A stretch of DNA of 64,000 bases from Spartobacteria bacterium LR76 (GTDB lineage Bacteria; Verrucomicrobiota; Verrucomicrobiia; Chthoniobacterales; Terrimicrobiaceae), in assembly GCA_003054655.1 (NCBI GenBank), contig QAYZ01000014.1:558001-622000 (forward strand), read 5' to 3'. The notes below the pieces were generated by a model. That model saw only the letters and a list, made by a program, of their open reading frames with translations, was not told the origin of the DNA and did not search any database. The position numbers were made by a program, and so were the translations under genes. Below, in pieces: positions 18,823 to 27,942 of the stretch; the first letter of the stretch is position 1, and the number at the start of each line of letters is the position of its first letter.

Positions 18823-19501
18823 ATCCGTTCACCTCGTTCTTCTTCTGCTCGCCTGCCTTGCTGCCAGCGCCGCGGAACCCATGACGCCCCAGGATCTTGT
18901 CGCCGCTGCGCTCAAGGCCAAGACTCTCCCGGAGTCCGCCGCATGGCGCATGGATTTCGAAATCGTGAAGGGCTCGAACGAACCGGGGTGGGGGGTGAAA
19001 GGTATTACCTCAACCCGTGTCGGCGACCTTCAGCGGGATGTCCTCCTCTGGAATGATGGGCGCACGTCCGAGGCGTGGTGGATGGGCGGCGATTACCTCG
19101 CGAATGATCCGCGGCGCGACACGATGCTTTACTCGCCGGAGAAAAAGCCCTTGTCCGTGCTGGGCTGGATCTCCTGGATCGATGAGAAAAACTTCCGCGG
19201 CATCGAGAAACGCGACGACGGTTTCTTCGGGGTGTTTTCCGCTGATCTGCCGTGGACTCTTTACTGGCCGGGGTATTACAAGGTCGACTCCGAGGGCGTG
19301 GGGAGGCTGCACGTGGAAGCATTGTTCTCCGTCGAGGATGGGCATTTGATCTCCATACGCAATGGCAATGTCATCGGGCGATTCACCCGCCTGGCTCCTC
19401 CGGTGGAGGCGCTGGTCCCTCCGGAGAAATTCAGCCAGAAGCAAAAGATCGTCCGGGAGAAGATCGCCCGGAAGTTTCCGCACAAGCGCTCCTCCGACTA
19501 G
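18815..19501 (+). CDS. small secreted protein coupled to the Verru_Chthon cassette
   Basis: 228 residues with a signal peptide (VHLVLLLLACLAASAAEP). The mature part is a predicted beta-rich domain with many tryptophans (for example TSEAWWMGGDYLAN, LSVLGWISWIDEKNF, LPWTLYWPGYY) and a basic C-terminus (KFSQKQKIVREKIARKFPHKR). I do not recognise the family. The gene overlaps cassette A by 8 bases, so it is translated from the same message and may be a fifth, locally specific component, for example a periplasmic or outer-membrane factor. The convergent histidine kinase gene ends 13 bases away. Confidence 0.72.
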   Translation: MSKSVHLVLLLLACLAASAAEPMTPQDLVAAALKAKTLPESAAWRMDFEIVKGSNEPGWGVKGITSTRVGDLQRDVLLWNDGRTSEAWWMGGDYLANDPRRDTMLYSPEKKPLSVLGWISWIDEKNFRGIEKRDDGFFGVFSADLPWTLYWPGYYKVDSEGVGRLHVEALFSVEDGHLISIRNGNVIGRFTRLAPPVEALVPPEKFSQKQKIVREKIARKFPHKRSSD

Positions 19502-19514
19502 GGGTAGGACTGGA

Positions 19515-21284
19515 TCAACCGGGAAACCGGCACCGCACGATCACGCCTGATGGCGTGTTCGGCAGAAATTCGGCCGTTCCGTGGAGCTCACGCACTCGCG
19601 TGGTGATCATGCGCAGGCCGAGGCCTGCGGTGGCTTCGTTCCTGGGCAGCTTGCCATTGCCGTTGTCGCGGATTTCGAAGAGCCAGCTTTTTCCCTCGGG
19701 GTGCAGGTCGAGGCTTACCACCGAGGCATTTCCATGCCGGATGGCGTTGTGGACGGATTCGCGGGCGATCTGGAGCAGGGCGTGAGACGTTTCCTCGGGG
19801 AATGCCGGCATGTCCGCAGGGAGATCGAGCGTACACTCGATTTCAAAAAGACGACGGGTATTCGCCGACAGCCATTGCAGGCCGCCTCTCAGGCCGCCGC
19901 TTTTCAAGGCAGGCGGGATCTGGGCAAAAGCGATGGCTCGGGCCTCGGCGACAGCATCCGTGAGCATGCGGGAAAACTCTCCGGCATCCTCCGCTTCGCG
20001 TCCCTGCATTCCACGCGCGAGGGCCCGCGCACGATAGGCGAGTCCGGTGAGCGTTTGCCCCAGGCCATCATGCAGGTCGCGGGCAAAGCGTTCGCGCTCG
20101 GAGATGACCAGCGCCAGCTTCTCGCGCTCCGATGCCCGCTCGATCTCGATCCCCAGCACCCAGCCGTAGCAGGCTGTGACCACCAGTACGGCCAGGAAGC
20201 TTGCGCCGATGATTTGCAGGCGGGACTCCGCGATGGCATCCAGCCAGGAGGAGAGGTCAAAGTCCATCGCCAGCCATGCATAGGGCTGTTTGTTGGTCGG
20301 GTTGACGATGTGCTGGTGCGCCGTGGCCAGGGGCTGATCCGGAGACCAGGTCACGTATGGCCCCGTGTCCGACCGGGCATAGCTGTCGAGCAGCAGGTTC
20401 TCGGGATTCTTCACCCCCTCGTGAGCCAGCAGGATCGGGGCGGATTCCTGATACGTCCAGATGTAGGCATTCTGCGCGTCGGCATTGGCCTGGAGGATCT
20501 TTTTCAACTGCTTGGTCACCGCCGAGTAGGCGGGCATCTTCTGGTCGCCGGGTTTGCCGGAAAGACGCAGCAGCGAGTCGAGGTTGAGGCTCAGCGCCGC
20601 GGTGTCCACCCGCCAGCCCAGCCGGTCGGCCTGCGCGGTAATGTATTGACGTTCCCTCAGGATGCTGGCCAGCAGCCCGGCGGCGAGCACGAGCGCGATG
20701 GTGGCGCCGTAGATGATGAGTCCCTTGAGCAGCGCGGGGCGGTTTTCCCGGTAGCCGGGGAGGGACTGCACGCGGCGGAGATTGATCCAGCCGCCAAGCC
20801 CGAGCCCGATTATGCTCGCGATGGCGGCGGCCAGCGATGTCCACTCCGGCCCGAGCGTCTGCCCTGGCCGGGAGGCGGCTCCCAGCGGAAACTCGGGGCC
20901 GTATACGACACAGAGCCCGACTGCGCCCCAGACGCAGAGCGAAAGCGAGATCGTGCCGCCGACCGGGAGCGGGCGGAAATCCAGCCTTCGCACCATCAGG
21001 ATCACGAGCGCCGTACTGACGATGCCGAGCACGATCGTCGCGGCAAACAGCACGCCCGAGGCACGAGCGTCCAGGTGCCCGATGAGCGGCAGGACCATGC
21101 CAAAGGCGGAGAGTGCGGATGACCCGGCGAGCAGCAGCCAGTTGACGTTGCGCGATTGCTCAAGCCTCGGGGTGCCCAGCCGGAAGGCTATCAATGCCGC
21201 CAGCGTAAACCCCACCGCACCCGCAAAGAGCACCCAATCCAGCAGCGCCCCCCACCGGGCGATGATCAAAAAATCCCTCATCAT
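19515..21284 (-). CDS. NarL/DegS-type sensor histidine kinase, membrane-bound
   Basis: 589 residues. The N-terminal ~220 residues hold six or seven hydrophobic segments, ending at GLIIYGATIALVLAAGLLASIL. A periplasmic or extracytoplasmic region (about 225-350) and a further TM segment (SFLAVLVVTACYGWVLG) follow. The HisKA_3 box is ERFARDLHDGLGQTLTGLA near 400 with the phospho-accepting His. The HATPase_c domain has the N-box ESVHNAIRHGNAS, DNGNG, and GLGLRMITTRVRELHG at the C-terminus. Kinases of this class pair with LuxR-type regulators, and such a gene lies 30 bases upstream on the same strand. The signal sensed is not evident. Confidence 0.9.
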   Translation of the reverse strand: MMRDFLIIARWGALLDWVLFAGAVGFTLAALIAFRLGTPRLEQSRNVNWLLLAGSSALSAFGMVLPLIGHLDARASGVLFAATIVLGIVSTALVILMVRRLDFRPLPVGGTISLSLCVWGAVGLCVVYGPEFPLGAASRPGQTLGPEWTSLAAAIASIIGLGLGGWINLRRVQSLPGYRENRPALLKGLIIYGATIALVLAAGLLASILRERQYITAQADRLGWRVDTAALSLNLDSLLRLSGKPGDQKMPAYSAVTKQLKKILQANADAQNAYIWTYQESAPILLAHEGVKNPENLLLDSYARSDTGPYVTWSPDQPLATAHQHIVNPTNKQPYAWLAMDFDLSSWLDAIAESRLQIIGASFLAVLVVTACYGWVLGIEIERASEREKLALVISERERFARDLHDGLGQTLTGLAYRARALARGMQGREAEDAGEFSRMLTDAVAEARAIAFAQIPPALKSGGLRGGLQWLSANTRRLFEIECTLDLPADMPAFPEETSHALLQIARESVHNAIRHGNASVVSLDLHPEGKSWLFEIRDNGNGKLPRNEATAGLGLRMITTRVRELHGTAEFLPNTPSGVIVRCRFPG

Positions 21285-21314
21285 TGATCGAATCCCTTAA
21301 AAGCCGTTGTTCTC

Positions 21315-21956
21315 TCAGGAGGTTCTCAATCCATTCCGCAAGCACCACCGCCGGGCCTCGGTTTGAAGCTGCGACATCTGGTGGAGAGAGAGCTTGTTCT
21401 TGATGTGCTCCTTGTGAGTCTCGACGGTCTTGATGCTGAGAAAAAGTCTCTGGCTCATCTCCTTGTTGGAGAGTCCCTCCCCGACGAGCCGGAAGATCTG
21501 CCTCTCTCTCTCACTCAGCGGGGAGATGTCGATCATCGGCTCACCGGACTCGAAGAGGTCGCGGATCGTCTTGCCCAGGTGCGTCTCTCCTCTCGCGGCA
21601 GCCCGGATGGCATCGAGAATCTCCGAGGGATCGTCGCTCTTGCAGACATAGCCGGAGGCCCCTTTTTCAAACAGGCTCTTGGCCACTCCCGGGTCGGCGA
21701 TCATGCTCAGGATGACAAACTTCGTGCCGGGATGTTCCCTCCGCCATCGCGAGAGATTCTCTCCCGCCTCGTTCCGCCCGAGAATGAGATCGCTGACGAA
21801 AACATCCGGTGCCGTGCTCACGATCACCTTTTCGATAGAAGTGGTGTCACGCGCCGTGCCGCAGACCTCAAAATCACCCTCCGACCGGATGAACATCTCC
21901 AGCCCGGACAATGCGACAGGATGGTCGTCGGCTATGGCTACGCGGATGGTTTTCAT
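21315..21956 (-). CDS. NarL/FixJ-family response regulator
   Basis: 213 residues from the ATG at 21956 (MKTIRVAIADDHPVALSG), which gives the standard receiver start; an upstream in-frame ATG at 22028 would add 24 residues that fit no domain. The receiver has the acidic pair in IADDHP, the phospho-acceptor Asp in DVFVSDLILG and the conserved Lys in SGYVCKSDDPSE. The C-terminal LuxR helix-turn-helix is LSERERQIFRLVGEGLSNKEMSQRL, then SIKTVETHKEHIKNKL. It forms an operon with the histidine kinase. The neighbouring Verru_Chthon cassette and S51 gene are possible targets, which is only a guess from position. Confidence 0.9.
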   Translation of the reverse strand: MKTIRVAIADDHPVALSGLEMFIRSEGDFEVCGTARDTTSIEKVIVSTAPDVFVSDLILGRNEAGENLSRWRREHPGTKFVILSMIADPGVAKSLFEKGASGYVCKSDDPSEILDAIRAAARGETHLGKTIRDLFESGEPMIDISPLSERERQIFRLVGEGLSNKEMSQRLFLSIKTVETHKEHIKNKLSLHQMSQLQTEARRWCLRNGLRTS

Positions 21957-22462
21957 CTTTCGGCGGCTGGCGGCGCTCCCGGCTGGAGCGCGGTTACTTA
22001 TGACTAACATTGCGGCATTACGATTCAAGGGATAGTTCGCTCCACCGGCGGAAATCCCGGTGCGCCTTTTGCGGGTGCTCGCCCCAGGCGAATTTGCAGA
22101 TGATGTGGGAAGCGGTGTTGTGATGTGTATGCACTGATCCTGCCGCGGGATATGTGACTTTATCGGGGGCTGAATGCAGGCGCGCCTCCGGAAAAACGAG
22201 GTCTGGACTTATATACGATTAAATATATCGTATATCAATCATGGAGATGAGCGCAGTTCCGAAGGAGTTCGTTCGCAGGATCGGTGTGATATGCTCCCTC
22301 TTGCTCGCTGGTCCGGTATCGGCTCGCATTCTTTGGAGGCGTGCGATCCCGTGCTGGACATGGCGTATTCTCCGGTGAATCTTCCAGCCAGCGGCTTGCT
22401 GCAGTCGGCGCATCGCATGGAGGTGGCTCGGTGATCCCAGGCTTGGGCGGGTACGCGAATGC
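21957..22462. other. ~500-bp non-coding gap with regulatory palindrome
   Basis: No convincing gene lies here. An 86-codon frame at 22174-22434 on the + strand has no family resemblance, no ribosome site and spans the AT-rich palindrome, so I do not call it. The region separates the divergent response regulator and the second S51 gene and should hold both promoters. The AT-rich stretch 22208-22240 stands out against the GC-rich background. Confidence 0.6.
22211..22235. promoter_or_regulatory. perfect palindrome with ACGAT-N7-ATCGT core (putative operator)
   Basis: Arms ATATACGAT and ATCGTATAT are perfect 9-base inverted repeats around the 7-base spacer TAAATAT. The core is the same as at 11496-11512, with identical half-sites and spacing. 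It lies about 230 bases upstream of the second S51 gene, so either the leader is long or the site serves another start. A shared dimeric regulator is inferred. Confidence 0.55.
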
Positions 22463-24016
22463 ATGAGACAGGTCTTCACCATTTTTACTATCGTCGGATT
22501 GGCGCTTGCAACGATGTTGCACACGCTGGCCGGTGAGCCTGCCGCGGGACCGCAGCATGGCACCCTCCTCGCCGTCGGGGGTGGGGACAAGACCAGCATC
22601 TGGCCCATATTTTTCGACCTCATTGGGGGCAAGGATGCGCCCATCGTGGTGGTGACCACGGCCAACTCCAAGAGCGATCTGGCCAACGGCGATGTGCAGG
22701 ATCTCAAGGACCTCGGCGCCAGCAATCTCACCGTGGTGCACACGGATAGCCGCGATACGGCTGATTCCGACTCATTCATCGAGCCGTTGAAGAAGGCGAA
22801 GGCCGTCTGGATCGCTGGGGGCCGGCAGGGGCGTCTGGTCGATATCTATCTCGGCACCAAGGTCGAGCGGGAGCTGCATGCACTCCTGGCCCGTGGAGGC
22901 GTGGTGGGAGGCAGCTCCGCCGGGGCTTCGATCCAGGCGTCGTACCTTGTCCGCGGATCAAAGTCGGACAACACGATCATGATGGCCCCGGGGTATGAAA
23001 AAGGTTTCGGCTTTTTGAGGGACACCGCGATCGACCAGCACGTCAACACGCGCAACCGCGTCAACGACATCAAAGAGGTGCTCGTGGCTCACCCCGAGTT
23101 GCTGGGCATCGGACTCGACGAGGCCACGGCGATCGTGGTGAGGGGCGATCGGGCCGATGTTGTTGGAGCGGGATTTGTCCATTTTTCCACCATCGAGGCG
23201 GGGAAGGATATCGTGTACCAGGTCGCCGCAGGTTCTTCCTATGACCTTGCCGCTCGCAGGCCGGTCGATCCGGTGGTCGAGCGTACGGGAGGCGCCGGTG
23301 ATCGTGTGGTGGAGGAAAGCGGAGTCATCCGCGTGGCGATCTACGCCGACGAGGGCAGCCCCAAGGCCCCGGATCTCATCGAGGGATGCCTCACCGATCT
23401 CCCGGCCCGGTTCCAGTTGCAGCGCGTGTCGGCCGAGCAGATCCGCGCGGGCATACTGGAGGGGTTCGATGTCCTGGCGCAGGGCGGGGGAAGGGCCTCG
23501 ATCCAGTCCGATGCGCTCGGCGAGACCGGAAAGGAAAAGATCCGCGAGTTTGTGCGCGATGGCGGTGGCTACGTGGGGATTTGCGCCGGGGCCTATCTCG
23601 CCGCCTCCGATCGCCCCTACTATCTGCGTCTGGTCAATGCCCGTGTCGTCGATCGGGAGCATTGGGCGCGGGGCGGCGGCGATGTGCAGATCCGCTTCAC
23701 CGAAGAGGGCAGGCGAAACCTCCAGCAAAAGACGCAGGTCGCCCAGATCCGTTACAACCAGGGCCCCCTCCTCGCGCGGGACTCCCAGGTTGACATGCCC
23801 ACCTACACCGAGTTGGCGATCTTTGAGACCGAGATTGCTAAAAAAGATGCTCCCTCAGGGGTGATGAAAGGCACCTCCGCCATGGTGAGTGCCCCGTTCG
23901 GCAAGGGCCGCGTTTTCCTGAGCAGCCCGCACCCGGAACGAACCGTCGGCATGGAGCGGCTTCTCCAGGCTGCCGTCACCTGGTCGGCTCGACGCGATAT
24001 CCCTCCCAATCCCTGA
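22463..24016 (+). CDS. secreted S51 (cyanophycinase-like) peptidase fused to BPL_N domain, copy 2
   Basis: 517 residues, the same length as the protein at 9896, and the two align without gaps over most of their length. There is a signal peptide (FTIFTIVGLALATML, cleavage near LAG). S51 marks are GTLLAVGGGDKTSIWP, GGSSAGAS near 150 and DQHVNTRNR near 191. The C-terminal BPL_N-like domain has IYADEGSPKAPDLIEG, GGGYVGICAGAYLAA and SSPHPER. All candidate nucleophiles (Ser of GSSAG, Cys of ICAGA) are kept, so both copies look functional. Unlike copy 1 it stands alone and has its own upstream region with the ACGAT-N7-ATCGT palindrome, so the copies are likely expressed under different conditions. 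Confidence 0.85.
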   Translation: MRQVFTIFTIVGLALATMLHTLAGEPAAGPQHGTLLAVGGGDKTSIWPIFFDLIGGKDAPIVVVTTANSKSDLANGDVQDLKDLGASNLTVVHTDSRDTADSDSFIEPLKKAKAVWIAGGRQGRLVDIYLGTKVERELHALLARGGVVGGSSAGASIQASYLVRGSKSDNTIMMAPGYEKGFGFLRDTAIDQHVNTRNRVNDIKEVLVAHPELLGIGLDEATAIVVRGDRADVVGAGFVHFSTIEAGKDIVYQVAAGSSYDLAARRPVDPVVERTGGAGDRVVEESGVIRVAIYADEGSPKAPDLIEGCLTDLPARFQLQRVSAEQIRAGILEGFDVLAQGGGRASIQSDALGETGKEKIREFVRDGGGYVGICAGAYLAASDRPYYLRLVNARVVDREHWARGGGDVQIRFTEEGRRNLQQKTQVAQIRYNQGPLLARDSQVDMPTYTELAIFETEIAKKDAPSGVMKGTSAMVSAPFGKGRVFLSSPHPERTVGMERLLQAAVTWSARRDIPPNP

Positions 24017-24188
24017 GCCGGTCATTAGGGCGGCAGCATGGCAGAGGCGTCGCCTTGGCACTGCATCAGAAGGCGGCAATGGCGACAGCCCGCCAGGAAG
24101 CGGCCTGCTCACTCTCAGCCTCGCTGGCCAGGACGAGAATGGCACCTTCCTCTTTGCCCGATTGACTCATCCCGGGAGCAATCACAGT

Positions 24189-24210
24189 CCCTCGGCGGCT
24201 CGTCCGAGGG
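24189..24210. terminator. GC-rich hairpin between convergent genes
   Basis: CCCTCGG (24189-24195) and CCGAGGG (24204-24210) give a 7-bp stem with an 8-base loop. It lies in the gap between the S51 gene (+) and the MarR gene (-), so it could serve both. No T-run on either side, hence modest confidence. Confidence 0.35.
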
Positions 24211-24228
24211 CTGGCCCCGGGAGGTTGT

Positions 24229-24783
24229 TCAAGCCTCAAACTCAGGAGGCACGCTGCTCCCGGGCTTTTCGGGCTCGGGCGGCGTGAGCGTCCGGCCGAG
24301 AAGCTCCCTGGCCCGGGAAAGCAGCTCGCGCAGCCATCTTTGTTCCGTGGCGGAGAACGTTGCGCGCAATTCGTCGATCCAAGCAAATTTCTCCAGATCC
24401 ATCTGCCGGAGCAGCGAGCGCCCTTTCTCCGTAATCTGCACACAGCAGGCCCGCCGGTCGGCAGGGTTGTCCATGCGGGCGAGCAGGCCGGCGTGCTCCA
24501 GCGTGTCGAGCAGCCCCGTCATGGTTGCCGGTCGCACGCCGGCAGCTTCGGAGAGATCGCCGGATCGCAGGCTACCTGTCGATGAATGGTCCAGCAGCGT
24601 GAGGATGACGTAGCGGGTTTCGTTGAGGCCGTATTGCTCCAGGAAAGTTCCCCCGCATCGGTTGGCGAGGTCGCCGACTTCCAGCAGATCGATGAAAACC
24701 TCAAAGGCAGCGAGGCTTTCCTCCGACATCCGGGAGGTGATTGCCTCCCGGAGGCTGCTGTATCTGTTTGGCCGCGCACGCAT
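24229..24783 (-). CDS. MarR-family transcriptional regulator
   Basis: 184 residues from the ATG at 24783; a GTG at 24786, directly after the stop of the RND gene, is also possible. The winged-helix core runs from LNETRYVILTLLDHSS through SGDLSEAAGVRPATMTGLLDTLEHAGLLARMDNPADRRACCVQITEKG, matching the MarR recognition helix and the wing DPADRR-type motif. MarR proteins are dimers, often released by phenolic or other toxic ligands. It is the last gene of a TetR-adaptor-RND operon, so the pump operon carries a regulator at each end. It may act on this operon or on other targets. Confidence 0.9.
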   Translation of the reverse strand: MRARPNRYSSLREAITSRMSEESLAAFEVFIDLLEVGDLANRCGGTFLEQYGLNETRYVILTLLDHSSTGSLRSGDLSEAAGVRPATMTGLLDTLEHAGLLARMDNPADRRACCVQITEKGRSLLRQMDLEKFAWIDELRATFSATEQRWLRELLSRARELLGRTLTPPEPEKPGSSVPPEFEA

Positions 24784-24786
24784 CAC

Positions 24787-27700
24787 CTAGGCTGTGGTGG
24801 GCTGTGCGGGTTTATCAGGCAGAGGCGCGTTCTTCGGCTTCGCCCGGAAGAGCCGCTGAACCACCACGAAGAATAGCGGAACCAGCAGGATGCCGAGGAA
24901 AGTCGACGCGAGCGTGCCGCCGATCACCCCCGTACCGATGGCGTTCTGCCCGCCTGAGCCCGCGCCGGTCGAGATGGCAAGCGGCACCACGCCGAGGCCA
25001 AAGGCCAGCGAGGTCATCAGGATCGGTCGCAGACGCTGCCGCGCTGCCTCCAGGGCGGCGGTGGCGAGATCCATCCCCTCCTCGAAGTTGGCCTTGGCAA
25101 ACTCCACGATCAGGATCGCGTTCTTTGCCGACAGACCCACGATGGTCAGGATGCCGACTTGGAGAAACACGTCATTCGAAAGTCCGCGCCCCCACGTCGC
25201 GAGCACGGCACCAAAGACGCCCAGAGGCACGGCGAGCAGCACGGCGATGGGAATCGCCCAGTTCTCATAGAGAGCAGCGAGGCAGAGAAAGACGACAACG
25301 AGCGAGATGATGTAAAGCGAACCCGCCTGCGCCCCGGCAGCGCGTTCTTCATAGGACAATCCCGTCCACTCAAAGCCCACGCCCGGCGGCATCTTGGCGG
25401 CAATATTCTCCATAGCCGTCATCGCATCACCCGTGCTCAGGCCCGGCGCGGCATTGCCCTGGATCTGCATCGATGGGCGGCCATTGTAGCGCTCCAGTCG
25501 CGGGGAACCGTAGGTCCAGTGGCCGGTGGCAAAGGCGGAGAAAGGCACCATCTGCCCGGAGGCGTTGCGTACATACCACGTGCCGAGATCGTCCGGCTTC
25601 ATGCGCGACTCCGGCTTGCCTTGGATGTAGACGCGCTTCACGCGGCCGCGATCCACGAAGTCATTCACGTAGGACGAACCCCAGGCGGCGGAGAGCGTGG
25701 AGTTGATGTCCGCAATCGTCAGCCCGAGAGCGCTGGCCTTTTCGCGGTCGATCTCGACCTCAAACTGCGGCTCGTCGTTGAGGCCGTTGGGGCGCACGCC
25801 GACGAGCGTCGGGTCTTTTGCGGCCATGCCGAGGAGCTGGTTGCGGGCGTTCATCAACGTCTCGTGGCCGACATTGCCGACATCCATGAGCTGGAAGTCG
25901 AAACCGCTCGCATTGCCCAGCTCCATCACGGCAGGCGGGGCGATAGGGAATACCATCGCCTCGCGAATCGCCATGAACCGGCCCATGGCGCGCTGCGCGA
26001 TCGCCTGCACCTTGTTCTCCTTGCCTGGGCGCTCCGCCCAGTCCTTCATGCGGATAAAGGCGAGGCCGGAGTTCTGGCCGCGTCCGGCGAAGCTGAAGCC
26101 TGCCACGGTAAAGACGCCCTCTACGTTTTTGCCCTCGTCGTTGAGGAGATAGTTGCGCACCTTGGCCAGCACGTTTTCGGTATTCTCGATGGTGCTGCCC
26201 GGCGGCAGGGTCACGAGGGCAAACATCCGGCCTTGGTCCTCCTCGGGCAGGAACGACTTCGGCAGGCTCTGCATGATGATGACCATCGCGCCGACCACTG
26301 CGGCGTAAATGGCCAGATAACGAGCCGAGCGCTTGAGGATGTGCTGGACCGTCGCTCCATAGCGATTGGTGCCGCGCTCAAAAGTACGGTTGAACCAACC
26401 GAAGAATCCCTTGCGATGCAGTGAATGGCCTTTCTCCACCGGCTTGAGCAGCGTGGCGCAAAGGGATGGCGTCAATACGATGGCCACGAGCACCGAGAGC
26501 ATCATCGCCGAGACGATCGTGATGGAGAACTGGCGGTAGATCACCCCGGTCGATCCGCCAAAGAATGCCATCGGGATAAACACCGCCGACAGCACCAGTC
26601 CGATGGCGATCAGCGCGCCGGTGATCTGGTCCATCGACTTTCGCGTGGCTTCCAGTGGAGAAAGTCCCTCCTCCGACATCACGCGCTCGACATTTTCCAC
26701 CACGACAATGGCGTCATCCACCAGCAGGCCGATGGCCAGCACCATGCCAAACATGGTGAGCGTGTTAATGGAGAACCCAAACGCCGCCAGCATGCCAAAG
26801 GTGCCCAGGAGCACCACGGGCACCGCGATCGTGGGAATGAGCGTCGCACGGAAATTCTGCAGGAAGAGATACATCACGCAGAAGACGAGGAAGATCGCCT
26901 CGAAGAGCGTCTTCACCACCTCCTCAATGGAGAGCTCGATGAAGGGTGCGGTATCCAGAGGATAGATGACCTCGAGGCCCTCCGGGAAATTGGGGCGCAG
27001 CTTCTCGATGGTGTGCTTGACGTTCTCGACCGTGGTGAGGGCGTTGGCTCCCGTGGCGAGGCGGATCGCCAGGCCTGAGGCCGGCTTCCCGTTGTACTTG
27101 GCGGTGATGGAGTAGCTTTCCGCGCCCAGCGCGACCTCTGCCACATCGCGCAGGCGCACCTGGCCGCCGTCCGGGTTCACTTTGAGCAGGATGTTTCCAA
27201 ACTCGTCCGGTGTCGTCAGGCGCGTGGGGCCTACGACCGTTGCATTGAGCTGCTGGCCTTTCACCGACGGCAGTCCGCCGAGTTCGCCCGCCGCCACCTG
27301 CACGTTTTGCGCTGCGATGGCCGCGCGCACGTCGCCGGGTGTGAGTTGGTAGTTATTAAGCTTCGCGGGATCGAGCCAGATGCGCATCGCGTATTGCGAG
27401 CCGAAGACCTGAAAGTCGCCGACTCCCTCCGTGCGGCTTACCGGGTCCTGCACCGTTGAGACGATGAAATCCGCGACGTCCTTGTCGGTCATCCTGCCGT
27501 CTTCCGAGACGAAGCCCACGACGAGGAGGAAGTTGCGGGTCGACTTGGCCACGCGGATGCCCTGCTGCTGCACCTCCTGCGGGAGGAGCGGCGTGGCGAG
27601 CGCGAGCTTGTTTTGCACCTGCACCTGCGCCACGTCGGGATTCGTCCCCTGGCGAAAGGTGAGGGTGATCGTCATCTGCCCGTCCTTCGTGCTCTCGGAG

Positions 27701-27942
27701 CTGAAGTAGATCAGGTTGTCGATGCCGTTCATCTGCTGCTCGATCACCTGTACGACGGAACTCTGTACCGTCGCTGCGGAAGCGCCGGGATAGCTCACGG
27801 AAATCGCGATCGCGGGCGGGGCGATGTTCGGGTACTGCGCGATGGGCAGCCTCGTCAGCGCGAGGCCCCCAGCCAGCATGATCACCAGCGCGATCACCCA
27901 GGCGAACACCGGGCGATCGATGAAATACCGGGCCAGGTTCAT
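24787..27942 (-). CDS. HAE1-type RND efflux permease (AcrB-like)
   Basis: 1051 residues from the ATG at 27942 ([19 protein letters not shown]); longer frames add an unrelated basic leader and overlap the adaptor gene. The protein has the twelve-TM two-fold layout of AcrB. TM4 carries the proton-relay pair in [18 protein letters not shown] near 405, and TM10 the lysine in [14 protein letters not shown] near 940. The porter domain has typical stretches such as [14 protein letters not shown] and GAYSIT-like loops. Such pumps export hydrophobic drugs and solvents. The start overlaps the adaptor stop by 4 bases (ATGA), showing translational coupling. No TolC-type gene is nearby. Confidence 0.95.
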   Translation of the reverse strand: MNLARYFIDRPVFAWVIALVIMLAGGLALTRLPIAQYPNIAPPAIAISVSYPGASAATVQSSVVQVIEQQMNGIDNLIYFSSESTKDGQMTITLTFRQGTNPDVAQVQVQNKLALATPLLPQEVQQQGIRVAKSTRNFLLVVGFVSEDGRMTDKDVADFIVSTVQDPVSRTEGVGDFQVFGSQYAMRIWLDPAKLNNYQLTPGDVRAAIAAQNVQVAAGELGGLPSVKGQQLNATVVGPTRLTTPDEFGNILLKVNPDGGQVRLRDVAEVALGAESYSITAKYNGKPASGLAIRLATGANALTTVENVKHTIEKLRPNFPEGLEVIYPLDTAPFIELSIEEVVKTLFEAIFLVFCVMYLFLQNFRATLIPTIAVPVVLLGTFGMLAAFGFSINTLTMFGMVLAIGLLVDDAIVVVENVERVMSEEGLSPLEATRKSMDQITGALIAIGLVLSAVFIPMAFFGGSTGVIYRQFSITIVSAMMLSVLVAIVLTPSLCATLLKPVEKGHSLHRKGFFGWFNRTFERGTNRYGATVQHILKRSARYLAIYAAVVGAMVIIMQSLPKSFLPEEDQGRMFALVTLPPGSTIENTENVLAKVRNYLLNDEGKNVEGVFTVAGFSFAGRGQNSGLAFIRMKDWAERPGKENKVQAIAQRAMGRFMAIREAMVFPIAPPAVMELGNASGFDFQLMDVGNVGHETLMNARNQLLGMAAKDPTLVGVRPNGLNDEPQFEVEIDREKASALGLTIADINSTLSAAWGSSYVNDFVDRGRVKRVYIQGKPESRMKPDDLGTWYVRNASGQMVPFSAFATGHWTYGSPRLERYNGRPSMQIQGNAAPGLSTGDAMTAMENIAAKMPPGVGFEWTGLSYEERAAGAQAGSLYIISLVVVFLCLAALYENWAIPIAVLLAVPLGVFGAVLATWGRGLSNDVFLQVGILTIVGLSAKNAILIVEFAKANFEEGMDLATAALEAARQRLRPILMTSLAFGLGVVPLAISTGAGSGGQNAIGTGVIGGTLASTFLGILLVPLFFVVVQRLFRAKPKNAPLPDKPAQPTTA

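Noticed and set aside
22174-22434. 86-codon open frame in the gap before the second S51 gene
   Set aside because: It runs across the AT-rich palindrome, has no ribosome site and shows no protein-like pattern or family motif.
24038-24228. Open frame on the + strand downstream of the second S51 gene
   Set aside because: It continues as the antisense frame of the MarR gene and has arginine/serine-rich composition typical of shadow frames.
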